Shown in pieces: positions 12,901-21,010 of a stretch of DNA of 64,000 bases (its first letter is position 1; each line of letters starts with the position of its first letter). The notes under the pieces were generated by a model. The model did not search any database, was not told the DNA's origin, and saw nothing but the letters and a program-made list of their open reading frames with translations. Location: positions 2,046,001 to 2,110,000 of the forward strand of contig CM073895.1 in the NCBI GenBank assembly GCA_037176705.1, written 5' to 3'. Source of the DNA: Molossus alvarezi. Lineage: Eukaryota > Chordata > Mammalia > Chiroptera > Molossidae. Position numbers and translations under genes: made by a program.

Positions 12901-15154
12901 GCTGAAGGATGTGATGCCGGTTTCTTTCCACTGAAGGAGTCTGGGTCATGCACTTCCTGTCCCAACAGTTACTGTGTCACTCGTGATGGTGGACGATCTC
13001 AAGCAGCCAGGGAAGACAAACGTTTGGTACAATTTTCACTGAACTCCCACCGCGGCGCGCAGAGTGGGTGCAGCCAGCAGCCCAGGTGCACCCAGGGCGG
13101 CCGAGAGGCCACGCAGCTGGGAGGGAGCTCGGCGTCTGGTGCTGCCCCCACCAGGAGGAGGACCCACAGGGGGGCCAGGCAGAAGTGGGGGCTCAAGCTG
13201 GGTGTGTGGAAAACCCTGCACCCCTCTCCGGTGTGTTCCTCCCCTGCTGTCTGCATTCTAGTCACGAAACGTGAGCTCGTAAAGCCACCATTAACTCTAG
13301 ACACAATCTCGTCATTTCTCATTTAGCAATGTCTCAGACCGGTCTCTCCCCAACTCTGCTCCTCCATCTGCACCTCCGCCACCTCTCGCCTTCCAGCCTC
13401 CAGACTGGTCCTCTGCTGAGCCCAGTCTTCCTCCAGACCTGGACCACCCCCAGCCTGGACCACCCGCCCCACCCCCGGCCTGGACCACCTGCCCCACCCT
13501 CAGCCTGGACCACACTCCCCACCCCAGGCCTGGACCACCCCCAGCCTGGACCACACTCCCCACCCCCACCCTGGACCACCCGCCCCACCCCCACCCTGGA
13601 CCACACTCCCCACCCCACCCTGGACCAGCCCCCCACCCCCAGCCTGGACCACACTCCCCACCCCGGGCCTGGACCACACTCCCCACCCCAGACCTGGACC
13701 ACCCCGGGGCCTGGACCACCCGCCCCACCCCCACCCTGGACCACACTCCCCATCCCCACCCAGGACCACCCTCCCCACCCCCAGCCTGGACCACCCGCCC
13801 CACCACGGGCCTGGACCAGCCCCCCACCTGGACCACCCCCAGCCCCCCAAGAGGTTCGGTTCTCGCTCGGCTTCCCAGGCACATTCTGGTCACAGCAGCC
13901 AGAAGAGACTCTACAAAGGCAACTCAGAGCACCTCACCCCACAGTGTAAACCCTCCCACGGTTCTGGCTACTCTGCGGGTCACATCTGAAAGTTTTCTTG
14001 GCCAGGACAGCATACTCTCCGTCTGCCTCCTCCCCCCTGACAGCCACTCGAGTGCCATTCGGTGGCACAGACACCCCAAGCTCTTTCTCCCTCAGCGACC
14101 TGGAGTCCTTGTTGCAGCTCAAGTGACACCTCCTCCCGGAAGCCTGCCCTGATCACCTGGCTAGAAGCACACCTTGCATGTTTCACTTCTCCAGGTTCTT
14201 GTGTGCTTCTTCCCGTGGGTGCTCCGCAGAGGCAGGGCCTGCCATCCTGTCACTGTGCTGTCCCGGCCGCAGCACACTCCCTCCCCACCACAAGCAGAAC
14301 TGGGCTGCGCTGCGAAGAGGCGGCGGGACTGACCTTCACCTCGACTCTTAGGGCACATGACCCGCACTCCTACCTTGAGGTCTGTCGCTGGTCTGGTCGG
14401 ACTCCAGGGCCCGGCTGCACGCTGCCCGGCAGTCTTCATACCTGCCACCGCGGAGCAGAACGTCAGGGGACAGAGCATTGCTCCAGGTGCCCCCGGGGTC
14501 CAGGGCGGCCAGGAGTCTCTGGCAGTCAGTCTCCTGCTGGCCGGCGCTGTCCCCAGCCTGCTGCCGCCTGGAGACGTGGTCCTGCAGAGTGCTGACCAGC
14601 ACAGGGAGGTAGGGCTGCTGGTGGGTGAGGACGAAGGTCACGGTGCGGTCAGCCCTCGAGGCGAAGGCCTGAAGGTAGTGGGCCAGGCCAGCGTCCACCT
14701 GCGCCCCGGACAGGATCCAGGCCAGGGCGCGGGTCAGCTGCAGCTCCAGGGCTTGCTGGGAGTGGGCGTCCAGCAGGGCGCCGCACCGCCGCACCACCTC
14801 CCCGTGGCGCCCGTGGGCCAGCAGGCCGGCCAGGGAGTGCAGCACGGCGGCCGGGTGGTCCGGGCACAGGGCGGCCAGGAAGGCGGAGGCCAGGGTCCCG
14901 GTGAGGGACACCACCGCCATGCCATCCCAGTGAATGGCCGGGATCTGGCTTTCCCCTCGGCACCAGGCCTCCAGGGTGGCCACCACGGGTGCCCCGCGGG
15001 CCTCAGCCAGGGCAGCGCGGACGCTCCGCACGGCGGAGGGGGCGTGGCAGCTGAACGCAGCCAGGTAGAAGGCCGTGGCCAGTGGGGGCTCCCCCAGGGC
15101 CAGGTGCTGGTCCCCCTCCCGGCAGAGGCAGGCCACAAGCTCCTGGGCTGACAT
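709..15154 (-). CDS. TTC34: TTC34, tetratricopeptide repeat protein 34 (5' part, seven coding exons; 3' end outside window)
   Basis: The coding sequence joins 15154-14374, 7777-6937, 5728-5503, 4525-4321, 3114-2948, 1952-1682 and 923-709 on the minus strand: 2706 nt, 902 codons with no internal stop. Exon-end phases run 1, 2, 0, 1, 0, 1, 0, and every acceptor supplies the complementary phase. All introns are GT-AG. The product is a helical TPR protein. TPR-like units are visible near residues 370-402, 419-450, 455-488, 563-596, 689-722, 723-756 and 850-883. There is no signal peptide or membrane segment, so a soluble scaffold is likely. TPR proteins of this type bind partners through stacked helix pairs; the partner and role of TTC34 are not established. 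Exon 7 ends at a good donor in phase 0, so at least one further exon lies below position 1. The gene name rests on recognition of the N-terminus and of the TPR architecture. The identity is likely but unverified by search. Confidence 0.88.
1682..1952 (-). CDS. TTC34: TTC34 coding exon 6
   Basis: The acceptor is ctctccccttgcag in phase 0. The donor is ATGG|GTACGC at 1681, in phase 1. It encodes residues 741-830 and opens with EAIDDVLSALKLDPGT. Joined to the end of exon 5 this gives a textbook TPR (ALGQQK-EAIDDVLSALKLDP), which independently confirms the junction. The rest is helical, with a Gly/Asp-rich loop and the ending LSGHILLADVLIAM. Confidence 0.9.
2948..3114 (-). CDS. TTC34: TTC34 coding exon 5
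   Basis: The acceptor is cattcccttcctccag. Two bases complete Gly 685. The donor is CAGAAG|GTAGGG at 2947, in phase 0. It encodes residues 685-740. One complete TPR (LLTRARCYALLGQRKTAMFD, about 689-722) is followed by the first helix of another (VQALCARALLHLALGQQK), which is finished by exon 6. Confidence 0.9.
4321..4525 (-). CDS. TTC34: TTC34 coding exon 4
   Basis: The acceptor is ccggtcctgcag in phase 0. The donor is GCTGCAG|GTAGGAG at 4320, in phase 1. It encodes residues 617-684, starting LVKKVVQTGNTACLQPTLDV, a helical stretch without an obvious canonical TPR, and ending in helix AIAYLSLAIFAA. The polypyrimidine tract is weaker than for the other exons, so the exon depends on phase agreement at both ends, which holds. 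Confidence 0.86.
4605..4755. repeat. Degenerate GC-box minisatellite in TTC34 intron 3
   Basis: About eight degenerate units of roughly 15-20 bp share the core GGGGCGTGGC / GGGGCGTAGC, separated by cacagg, tcgtgg or caacgg spacers. Each core resembles a KLF/Sp1 (CACCC/GC-box) site. The array sits between exon 4 (ends 4525) and exon 3 (begins 5503). Confidence 0.6.
5503..5728 (-). CDS. TTC34: TTC34 coding exon 3
   Basis: The acceptor is ctctctctgcag and the exon's first base completes codon 541. The donor is AACCAG|GTGAGG at 5502, in phase 0. It encodes residues 541-616. A clear TPR spans about 563-596, with the A-L-Y-x-L-G-x-x-x-D-A pattern (LLAADALYRLGRLGDAHKAL). A second partial helix pair follows (PVLVRLALLQLRRGFSYDAN). 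This is one of the most canonical repeats in the protein. Confidence 0.9.
6820..6875 (-). repeat. MIR fragment (antisense)
   Basis: The text cctgcctcagtttactcatc followed by tgcaagataggg is the antisense of the conserved MIR core (gatgaggaaactgaggca type). It lies in intron 2, just downstream of exon 2. Confidence 0.5.
6937..7777 (-). CDS. TTC34: TTC34 coding exon 2 (large 841-nt TPR exon)
   Basis: The acceptor follows a pyrimidine tract (ctcttctctcccccag). Its first two bases complete the split Gly codon 261. The donor is AGG|GTAAAC at 6936, leaving two bases of codon 541. The exon encodes residues 261-540. Helix pairs fit TPR-like units at about 370-402 (LAECLLLAGDAAGARALC), 419-450 (LLALRGFCALHVGDTPCARE) and 455-488 (ALCGRGLLRVLAGSAFLGAL). 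The C-terminal end is basic, Arg/Gly-rich and probably disordered. Base composition is extremely GC- and CpG-rich, far above the neighbouring introns. The overlapping plus-strand 404-codon frame is a by-product of that composition. Confidence 0.9.
8215..8275 (-). repeat. MIR-like fragment (antisense)
   Basis: The segment atgcctcagtttctccttct then tcataatggga matches the antisense MIR core. It is short and old, and lies in intron 1. Confidence 0.4.
8951..9169 (-). repeat. VES-type bat SINE, full length, with 12-bp target-site duplication
   Basis: On the minus strand the element begins tgcccagtcagtgtggctca, with a tRNA-like head including A-box tggctcactgg and B-box ggttcgattcc, then the atcgatgtttctatctctct middle and an A-rich tail. 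It is flanked by the direct repeat ggttatttcttt at 8939-8950 and 9170-9181, which marks a retrotransposition event. It lies in TTC34 intron 1 in the same orientation as the gene. Confidence 0.85.
9236..11500 (-). mobile_element. Old L1 (LINE-1) remnant, antisense to + strand, rearranged
   Basis: This AT-rich block stands out from the GC-rich intron. On the minus strand, the translation from about 11480 to 11320 reads IYQKPTKNIILNGDILEAF... then LLPLSIVVLEMLANAIR, a decayed L1 ORF2 reverse-transcriptase segment. The region 10300-10720 matches the well-known L1M 3' region in antisense (gtggtatctc, then gatgttggatattttccaca, then ccatctgtatcttctc). The 9236-10200 part resembles older L1M 3' sequence. 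Spacing between the RT and 3' parts is too short for an intact element, so there are internal deletions. It is non-functional. Confidence 0.75.
11226..11238 (+). repeat. G13 homopolymer
   Basis: Thirteen consecutive G residues lie within the AT-rich L1 remnant. The run is unstable and a possible sequencing-length uncertainty. Confidence 0.8.
11501..13435. other. TTC34 intron 1, unannotated segment
   Basis: This segment is mixed-composition intronic DNA. It starts AT-rich and becomes GC-rich after about 12200. No exon or firmly recognised repeat is seen. Confidence 0.5.
13436..13848. repeat. Intronic minisatellite, about 25-bp unit, CCTGGACCACCC-rich
   Basis: About 16-18 variant units of roughly 20-27 bp each contain cctggaccac followed by a C/A-rich spacer (ccgccccacccc or actccccaccccc). 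There is strong strand asymmetry: the plus strand is nearly G-poor. The array lies in TTC34 intron 1, about 0.5 kb downstream of the exon 1 donor. Long open frames on both strands here come from the repeat. Confidence 0.85.
14105..14265 (-). repeat. L2-like fragment (antisense)
   Basis: The words gctcaagtgacacctcctcc and ggaagcctgccctgatcacc are typical of antisense L2 3' sequence. It is old and diverged, and lies next to exon 1 of TTC34. Confidence 0.5.
14374..15154 (-). CDS. TTC34: TTC34 coding exon 1 (start codon exon)
   Basis: This exon encodes residues 1-260 plus one base of codon 261. The start is the ATG at 15154-15152, reading MSAQELVACLCREG. The in-frame codon just upstream is GTG, not ATG. 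The start has G at -3 and is adequate for initiation. The donor is AAG|GTAGGAG, with the intron beginning at 14373. The protein is alpha-helical and Leu/Ala/His-rich, containing ALAWILSGAQVDAGLAHYLQ near the middle. It has an unusually Trp- and Cys-containing segment (LEAWCRGESQIPAIHWDG) that argues for real constraint. The antisense 264-codon open frame here is a shadow. Confidence 0.9.
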
Positions 15155-15197
15155 CACGCTGGCACTTCCGGTGAGCCCATGTCCGGTCCTCCGGCTC
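15155..15197 (-). other. TTC34: Probable 5' UTR part of the TTC34 start exon, preceded by a 3' splice site
   Basis: On the minus strand, 43 nt before the ATG, the sequence reads ccctcccccgcag|GAGCCGG, a good acceptor with a pyrimidine run. It predicts that the translated exon begins at 15197 and is spliced to an upstream non-coding exon. I could not place the matching donor with confidence; a GTGAGT at 15650-15645 is one weak possibility. RNA evidence is needed. Confidence 0.5.
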
Positions 15198-15404
15198 CTG
15201 CGGGGGAGGGCAGTGTGGTCACTGCTCCAACAGCAGCCAGCCCTGGGCCTGCAGCAGCCCGCCCCTCCCCATGAAGCCTGTCAGTGGGGAGCCCCTTGGG
15301 TGAGAAGGGGGTGACCCCAGCCGTTAGGTGTGTCTGCAGGCCATGTCTGTGGGGCTGGGGCGCTTGGCTACCAGGGTCTGCCTGGCCAGGCTGCCAGACC
15401 ACTG

Positions 15405-15480
15405 TTTGCCTCTGGGCCTCAGCTTCCCCCTCTGCAGAATGGGACTGTGGCCCTGCTCAGCAATGGCCATGCTATGGGCG
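15405..15480 (-). repeat. MIR-like fragment (antisense)
   Basis: The text gggcctcagcttccccctct followed by gcagaatgggact resembles the antisense MIR core. It lies in the 5' flank of TTC34. Confidence 0.4.
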
Positions 15481-15934
15481 ATGCCCTGAGCGTCCACGGG
15501 GGGAGGAGTTGGGTGGCCTGAGGGGCCAGGGACCCCGAGCCCTTGCTCCACCTCCTGTCCCTCCCAGCACAGGTCCCTCAGGAAGGTGGACCCCCCCATC
15601 AATCCAGGTCACACAAGCAACTCCCAGCCTTCTGAGCAGTGAGACTCACTAGACCTGTCCAGCCTCAGAGTCACACGCCCGCCACCTCCCACACCTGCCT
15701 AATGAGAAGTGGGAGGGGTGCTGAGCTGCGGAGGGGCACCTGCCTGGCCCTTGGGTGGTGGTGGGGAGCCATTGGCCCGGGGCAGGGCATCAGTTCTCAG
15801 ATGGGTTTAGGGCCAGCCCCACCACAAGGCTTTTCCCTCCCAAACCTTCTGGCCCGAGGAAGTAAGTACTTCAGCCCTCTCTCCCCGGCTCCCAGGGCCT
15901 GCAGACAAGCTGCCCACCCAGTCAACGCTCTCTG

Positions 15935-16013
15935 ACCCACACCGACACACGCACAGCACAGACACAGGCGCACACGCACCTCCTAACACACGTGTGCACA
16001 CGGTCACACTCCC
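15935..16013. repeat. Short CA-rich tract
   Basis: A degenerate cacacg/cacaca tract of about 80 bp immediately borders the CpG island. Confidence 0.5.
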
Positions 16014-16450
16014 GTGTGCTCCAGGCTGTCGGGGCGCACGGGGAAGGGAAAGGCGCGCTTCCCAGGAGCGATGGTGAGCGAGCCCCTCCAGAGTCCGAGG
16101 GCTGGGCTCCCAGGCGCCCCACTGCCGCCAAGCCCGGGGCCCGGTGCCGGGTGCGTTTCCCCGGAGAGCGTCAACACCTCGCGCCCGCGCCTCAGCTGCG
16201 CCCCCAGCGGCCGGGCGCCCCCTCCCCGGCCCCGCCCTTCCCTGCCTGCGGCCCTGATCCCTGCCGACCCCGCGGTTCTGGGCTCCCCAGCCCCAGCGCG
16301 GGGAGGCGCGGGGAGCCGGAGGGGAGAGCCACCCCCGAAGGGCCAGGCTCCGGCCAGCTTCCCAGCAGACTGCGGGCTCCGTGTGCGGGGCCGCTGGACG
16401 CCCGGTGGAGCTGACCGCACCCTAGACCACCCCTCAGTCCACACCCTCCT
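16014..16450. promoter_or_regulatory. CpG island, candidate TTC34 promoter / non-coding first exon
   Basis: This block has dense CpG and many GC boxes (ggggcggg-type, ccccgcccc-type). It lies 0.9-1.3 kb upstream of the TTC34 start exon and is flanked by CpG-poorer DNA. There is no TATA box in a convincing position. It could serve the minus-strand gene, a divergent transcript, or both. A plus-strand open frame running from 16014 to 17228 appears to be a by-product of GC richness. Confidence 0.5.
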
Positions 16451-17239
16451 TGTCCTCCGCTGGGGAAGGCGCTCCAGGAAGGGGCGGGGAGGGGGGCGGG
16501 GAGGGGCCCTGGCCCCAGCTCTCTGCCAGGCTGTTTGGGGTACTTTTTACCCTGCAAGCTGCTGCCAGGGAAAACGCCCCCAGGCCACCGTCCACTTGGG
16601 TTCCTGTGGGTCACCCCAGCTGCCCTGGGCGCCCGCCCCTCGCTTCTCCGGCACCAGGGAGGCAGACGGGGCCCTTTGCACATCCAGCCCCCTTCGGGCC
16701 AGCTTCCTCCCTCTGGCACTGCCCCTACTGAGGCGGCGCCCTGAAGGTGGCTCTAAGGGGCTGTCCCAGGAGCCGCAGGCTGGGGTCACCTTGGCTGTAC
16801 TTGAGGAAGGGGCTGCGGTAGGAGGTGATATTTTGGGAACCCCCCTCACCGCCCAGCAGCAGCAGAACAGGCCCTTTGTGGGCTGCTGCCCTGGAAGGGC
16901 CCTGGGGAGGGGAGGAGGTTGCAGGATCCTGGAAAGATGGTGCTGCTTTGGGCAAGGACCCCTCCCAGCCCGAGATGCCAAGGGCTCAGGTGCCAGGCAA
17001 AGCCCTGGTCCTCTGCAGGGCTCAGGGAACCAGGTGGGGTGCCCACTGTGGGGATGGGGTGCGGGGCCCTGGGAGTGGGGTGCTGTGCTCTGGTCTCCTT
17101 CCCAGGGTCTGGGCCCGTTAGGGAGTCGGGGGTCGAGGCCCACACTGGGCAGGCGTGGTCAGCGGGGCCTGGTCTTCCTGCTGGCTCCCGGCCTGCTCTG
17201 TGGCCCCTTGGCCTTCACAGAGGCATAGCACCCGAGCGA

Positions 17240-17420
17240 CACACACAGCGGTGACAGTTTATTAAGAGAGTTCCTATTGCTTTGATTACTTTCATTTTAA
17301 TTACCCTAATTAGGCCAGAGCCACAGTGGAGCTGGGCTGTCACACTGGCTGTGGAAAGGGCCTGGGGCAGGAGGGGGGGCTGCGTGGCATTTGTCACCAC
17401 ATTAGCCCGGATTGGTCCCC
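17240..17420. promoter_or_regulatory. Candidate conserved non-coding element 1 (paired TAATTA)
   Basis: An AT-rich island in GC-rich DNA carries TAATTA at 17298-17303 and 17307-17312. The second lies in the perfect palindrome CCTAATTAGG (17305-17314). A CTTTGAT at 17280-17286 precedes them. There is no repeat signature and no ORF. Conservation is inferred from composition and motif density only. Confidence 0.5.
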
Positions 17421-17918
17421 CGAGCTTCTGCTCGTTACATGGTGCCCAGTGACCCACAGGCACTGGCCAGATGAGCCCGGTGGTCTGGGCACGTCGCCAG
17501 CTGTGACCACAGCCCCACCTCGATCAGCACACCCAGTGCAGGTGACCTCGGGCACCTGCTCTGTGCCGTCAGGATGCGGACATGCCGCAGGTGCGGAGCA
17601 GGCAGAGCGGTGCTGCGTCAGGCCCGTGTGAGGGGAGAATTCAGAGGAAGAAGCCGTCCCTCAGCTGCCGCGGAGGCCTCGCCATTTCGGACGGCATCTG
17701 GGCAGCCGGTGGAGGCCGTTCCGACCACTGCCCTCGGCGCGGCTGTGCTCGCCGCGACCTCGACAGGACAGGGCAGCTGGCATCTCCGTGGGAAGTTCAT
17801 GGCGTGGCCACGGCTTGGGGGCTAATGGAGTTTCACTGTGAAGGAAGCGCTGGGCTCTGACTGAACGCACTTCCTGACGTCCCGCTGCGCCAGGAACTGG
17901 GCCAGTCAGCCCTGAGCG

Positions 17919-18196
17919 GAGCCCGCCACGGCCCCGACGGGAGTGCCCACGGAGCCCGCCACGGCCCCGACGGGAGTGCCCACGGAGCCCGCCACGGCCC
18001 CGACGGGAGTGCCCACGGAGCCCGCCACGGCCCCGACGGGAGTGCCCACGGAGCCCGCCACGGCCCCGACGGGAGTGCCCACGGAGCCCGCCACGGCCCC
18101 GACGGGAGTGCCCACGGAGCCCGCCACGGCCCCGACGGGAGTGCCCACGGAGCCCGCCACGGCCCCGACGGGAGTGCCCACGGAGCCCGCCACGGC
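17919..18196. repeat. Perfect 33-bp tandem array, 8 full copies plus a partial
   Basis: Copies start at 17919 and every 33 bp to 18150, with a truncated copy at 18183-18196. Each unit begins gagcccgccacggccccgac and ends gggagtgcccacg, with five CpGs per unit. All eight copies appear identical, so expansion or homogenisation is recent. Because 33 is a multiple of three, all stop-free frames stay open as 11-residue repeats. No spacers are present, so this is not a CRISPR array. Confidence 0.92.
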
Positions 18197-20050
18197 AGCA
18201 CAGACCTGGAGAGAGGGCACCCCAGGAGTGCCCTGCATGGACCCACTGCACTCCCTGAAATAGCCATGAAATGGCCGCCCTGAGGGACACGGGTGCCTGT
18301 ATCGCGGTCCCAGCAGGCGCACAGAGTCCCTGGGGCAGCCACTGTCTTCGTCACACCCCTGACTGGAAAGGGCTCTGAGCACTTTCCTGGCATCATCTTC
18401 GGAAGTGGAAGCAGGTTGTGAAAGTTGATGGTCAGTGGTGGCCTTGGGGTGACCTCACACGGTGGTTTCCCGTGTGAGACGGGCGGGCAGGCTGCCCCAG
18501 GCCCCGCCTGCGCACAGAGCGCCAAGGTCGCCTGCCTCACACTGAATCCCTGACCCCTCGGGTGCTCCCTGAGCGGGCTGGAGGCCTTGGGCCGGGAAGC
18601 CCACTTTGCCCGTCACCTTTACAGATCAGGTGCGTTCTCACCTCGCCCACAGCCTGTCCTCCAGATACCCGAGAGCTGCCCGGGTCCAGCACGATCCCAG
18701 CGCCAGGCCGAAACCGGGAGGTGGGTGCCAGGTGAGGTCCCTGCCTGCAGACTCTGCTGTGGTCCAGAAGGACCCGAGACTCCCAAGCTGCACTTCCTGG
18801 GCTGGGAGAGAAGTCTGAGCCCTCCTGACGCCGATGAGCCACGGCCAGGACCCAGGCAGAGACTCTGAGCAGGGTCCTTGGCACAACCTGCAGGCAACGG
18901 GCAGGCTCTGCGCCCACCACCACCCAGGGGCACCCGAAGGAGGAGACAGTTCACAGGGCCGCGGGGGCCGAGCTCACACTCTCCCGTGGGCTCCCCGGGC
19001 CCCCTCCACAGGTACCCACCAGGAAGGCGGACTCATTTCCTCAGCTCACCCCATTAGAAAGGACAGCACTTAGCACCAACCCGTGATGGCACCCAGTGTC
19101 CCCAAAAGGCAACCTTGGACTCTCTCAGGGATGCTTCTCCCTGCCCCTCACGGGGAGCCAGGCACAGCTCTGGTCATGTCTCTGGGCAGCTCCCCCGTCC
19201 CGTGGACCCCTGGGTGCTCGCTGCGTGTGTGTGAGCTCCCCCAGAGCATGCTGCCGCCAGCGCTCAGGACACCCAGGGCCCTGAGCAGCCCTCCGGCCTC
19301 GGGGGCTTACCTGTGGCTGCAGTGGCGGGACACCTGCAGGGATCCAGGGGACCTGGGTGGCTGGGGGCCTGTAGTCACCAGATGAAATTTCAGCCCCTGG
19401 TTCCTGCCGCCAGACAGGCAGGAACTGCAGGCAGAGGGCACTGCCTGGGCGGGGCCCCTCCTCTCGGGGCCTTTCCTCCTGGCCCCGGCCACCCCTGGGC
19501 CTGAACCCCTCCCCCTGCCTCGCTGGCCTCCGTGAGCTCCTGGCTGGCTGGCAGCCGGCGAGTGGGCAGGGGCACACCTGTCATGGGTGGTTCTCTCAGT
19601 CTGTCCCTGATCAATAATGCAGTGGGGGAGGAGCATCCCCACCACTCCCCTCACCCACCTGCCCACCTGTCGCTCAGGTGTGTCTTAATCTCAGTTACAG
19701 GGCTGGTGGTTTGCCGAGGGCCACCTCTGCCTTAGGGGAGCTACTGTGGGGGAAGCTCCTATCTAGGGAGGACCAGGTTTGAGAAGTTAAGTCCTAGTGG
19801 AGATGGCCCCCCTGTTTTTATCAGGCTTCGGGGTTCCTCTGAACCAACAGCTCCTGCCCACCCTCTGCTGCCCATCTGCCAGCACCCTGGCCATCCAGCC
19901 CAGCCCCATTGACCCTTGCTGTGCCCGCCCCATGCTGTTCCCTGACAAGCCTGTTTCTGCCCCAGGACCTTTGCTCTGCCCATCTCCCCACACTTCCTCC
20001 CTCACTTCCTTCCGGTCCATCGTCCCTCCTTAGAGAGACGCTTGCTGAGC
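18197..20050. other. Intergenic, unannotated
   Basis: This is GC-rich unique-looking DNA with no recognised gene. I see no firm repeat family and no TAATTA-rich island. Confidence 0.5.
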
Positions 20051-20250
20051 CCGGCCGGTGTGCTTCAGCGGATTGAGCGTCGTCCCATACACGGAGAGGT
20101 CACTGGTTCGATTCCTGGTCAGGAATCATGCACAGGATGCGGGTTTGATACCCTGCGCGGGGCATGCAGGAGGCAGCTGATGTTTCTATCTCTCCCTCTC
20201 CCATCCTCTCTCTCTAAAAATCAATAAAAGCATATTAAAAAAAGAAAGAT
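20051..20250 (+). repeat. VES-type bat SINE
   Basis: The head ccggccggtgtgcttcagcg, the B-box-like ggttcgattcc, the middle gatgtttctatctctccctc and the tail aaaatcaataaaagcatatt followed by an A-run fit the VES family. It is a diverged copy without a clear target-site duplication. Confidence 0.8.
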
Positions 20251-20624
20251 CCCGCCCCCTCCCCCCATGGCCCCGCACAAGTACGCGTCTGCTGCAGGCT
20301 TTGCTCTGTGGGATGTTGGCTCCCGGAGGGCACGGTGGGCAGCCCCTGCCCCTGCCCCGCAGACACCTGGCAGGTGGGAGAGGGAGGGAAGGAGGATGGG
20401 TGGAGGGAGCCGGGCCTCCCGTGGCCTCGGAGCTGCCATGCGGGGGGCCTGCAGTCACAGATCTCCCCAAATCCAGCACCCTAGCAGACGCCCTCTGTCC
20501 CTGCGCCGGAGCTGACCCCAGGAGCCCCACCCGCCGGACGCCCAGAAAGTCCGCTTCCCCCCAACGCTGCCCAACTTTCTCCTCTGCCTGTTCCTCGCGC
20601 TGGGACTCGGGAACCAGCCGGGAC

Positions 20625-21010
20625 GGGAGATTAATGGGCCGAGCCTGCCGCCGGTCTGTGCACGAGCCTAGATTGGTTAGCACTAACGAAGTTTATCAAG
20701 CCGGCACGGACTCATTAATCACACAGAAAAATAACACAGCAAAATGACTTTTCCAAATGTCGTCGGCGTAATTACGGCCAGCCCCGTTGCACTAAATGCG
20801 GCCATTTGTATCTGCGGTGTTAAGTATGCAAACAGTAATTAACGTGGTAATGAACCGGGGGCCCCAGAGCCTCCCCTCCCAGAGCTCATTTGCATGTTAA
20901 TTATCATTAGTGACCAGGGAAACAAGTTATAAACAGCCTAATTAGCAGCCGGGTCATTTTTACAAGAAACCGCGTGCACTTTGACAGGTGAGCGGGTGTT
21001 AGATTAGTGA
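20625..21010. promoter_or_regulatory. Candidate conserved non-coding element 2 (homeodomain/POU cluster)
   Basis: A 385-bp island has four TAATTA cores (20769-20774, 20836-20841, 20898-20903, 20939-20944). It also has a perfect octamer ATTTGCAT (20888-20895) adjacent to one of them, and a second octamer-like ATGCAAA (20826-20832). CpG words (gtcgtcggcg, ccgcgtgcac) survive inside AT-rich sequence. There is no repeat match and no coding frame. This has the form of an ultra-conserved-type developmental enhancer; the function is inference. Confidence 0.62.

Noticed and set aside
14357..15151. 264-codon plus-strand frame
   Set aside because: Antisense shadow of TTC34 coding exon 1.
16014..17228. 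404-codon plus-strand frame over the CpG island
   Set aside because: GC-rich composition lengthens random frames. No domain is recognised and the residue pattern is low-complexity Pro/Gly/Arg.
17919..18196. CRISPR-like regular repeat
   Set aside because: Units are contiguous with no variable spacers, and the genome is mammalian.
17661..18540. Repetitive Gly/Arg, Pro/Trp and Val/Gly frames
   Set aside because: Generated by the 33-bp array; three minus-strand frames and a plus-strand frame are open through the same bases.
20091..20135. tRNA gene suggested by ggttcgattcc
   Set aside because: This is the B-box of the tRNA-derived SINE; no cloverleaf with an intact anticodon arm or terminator is present.
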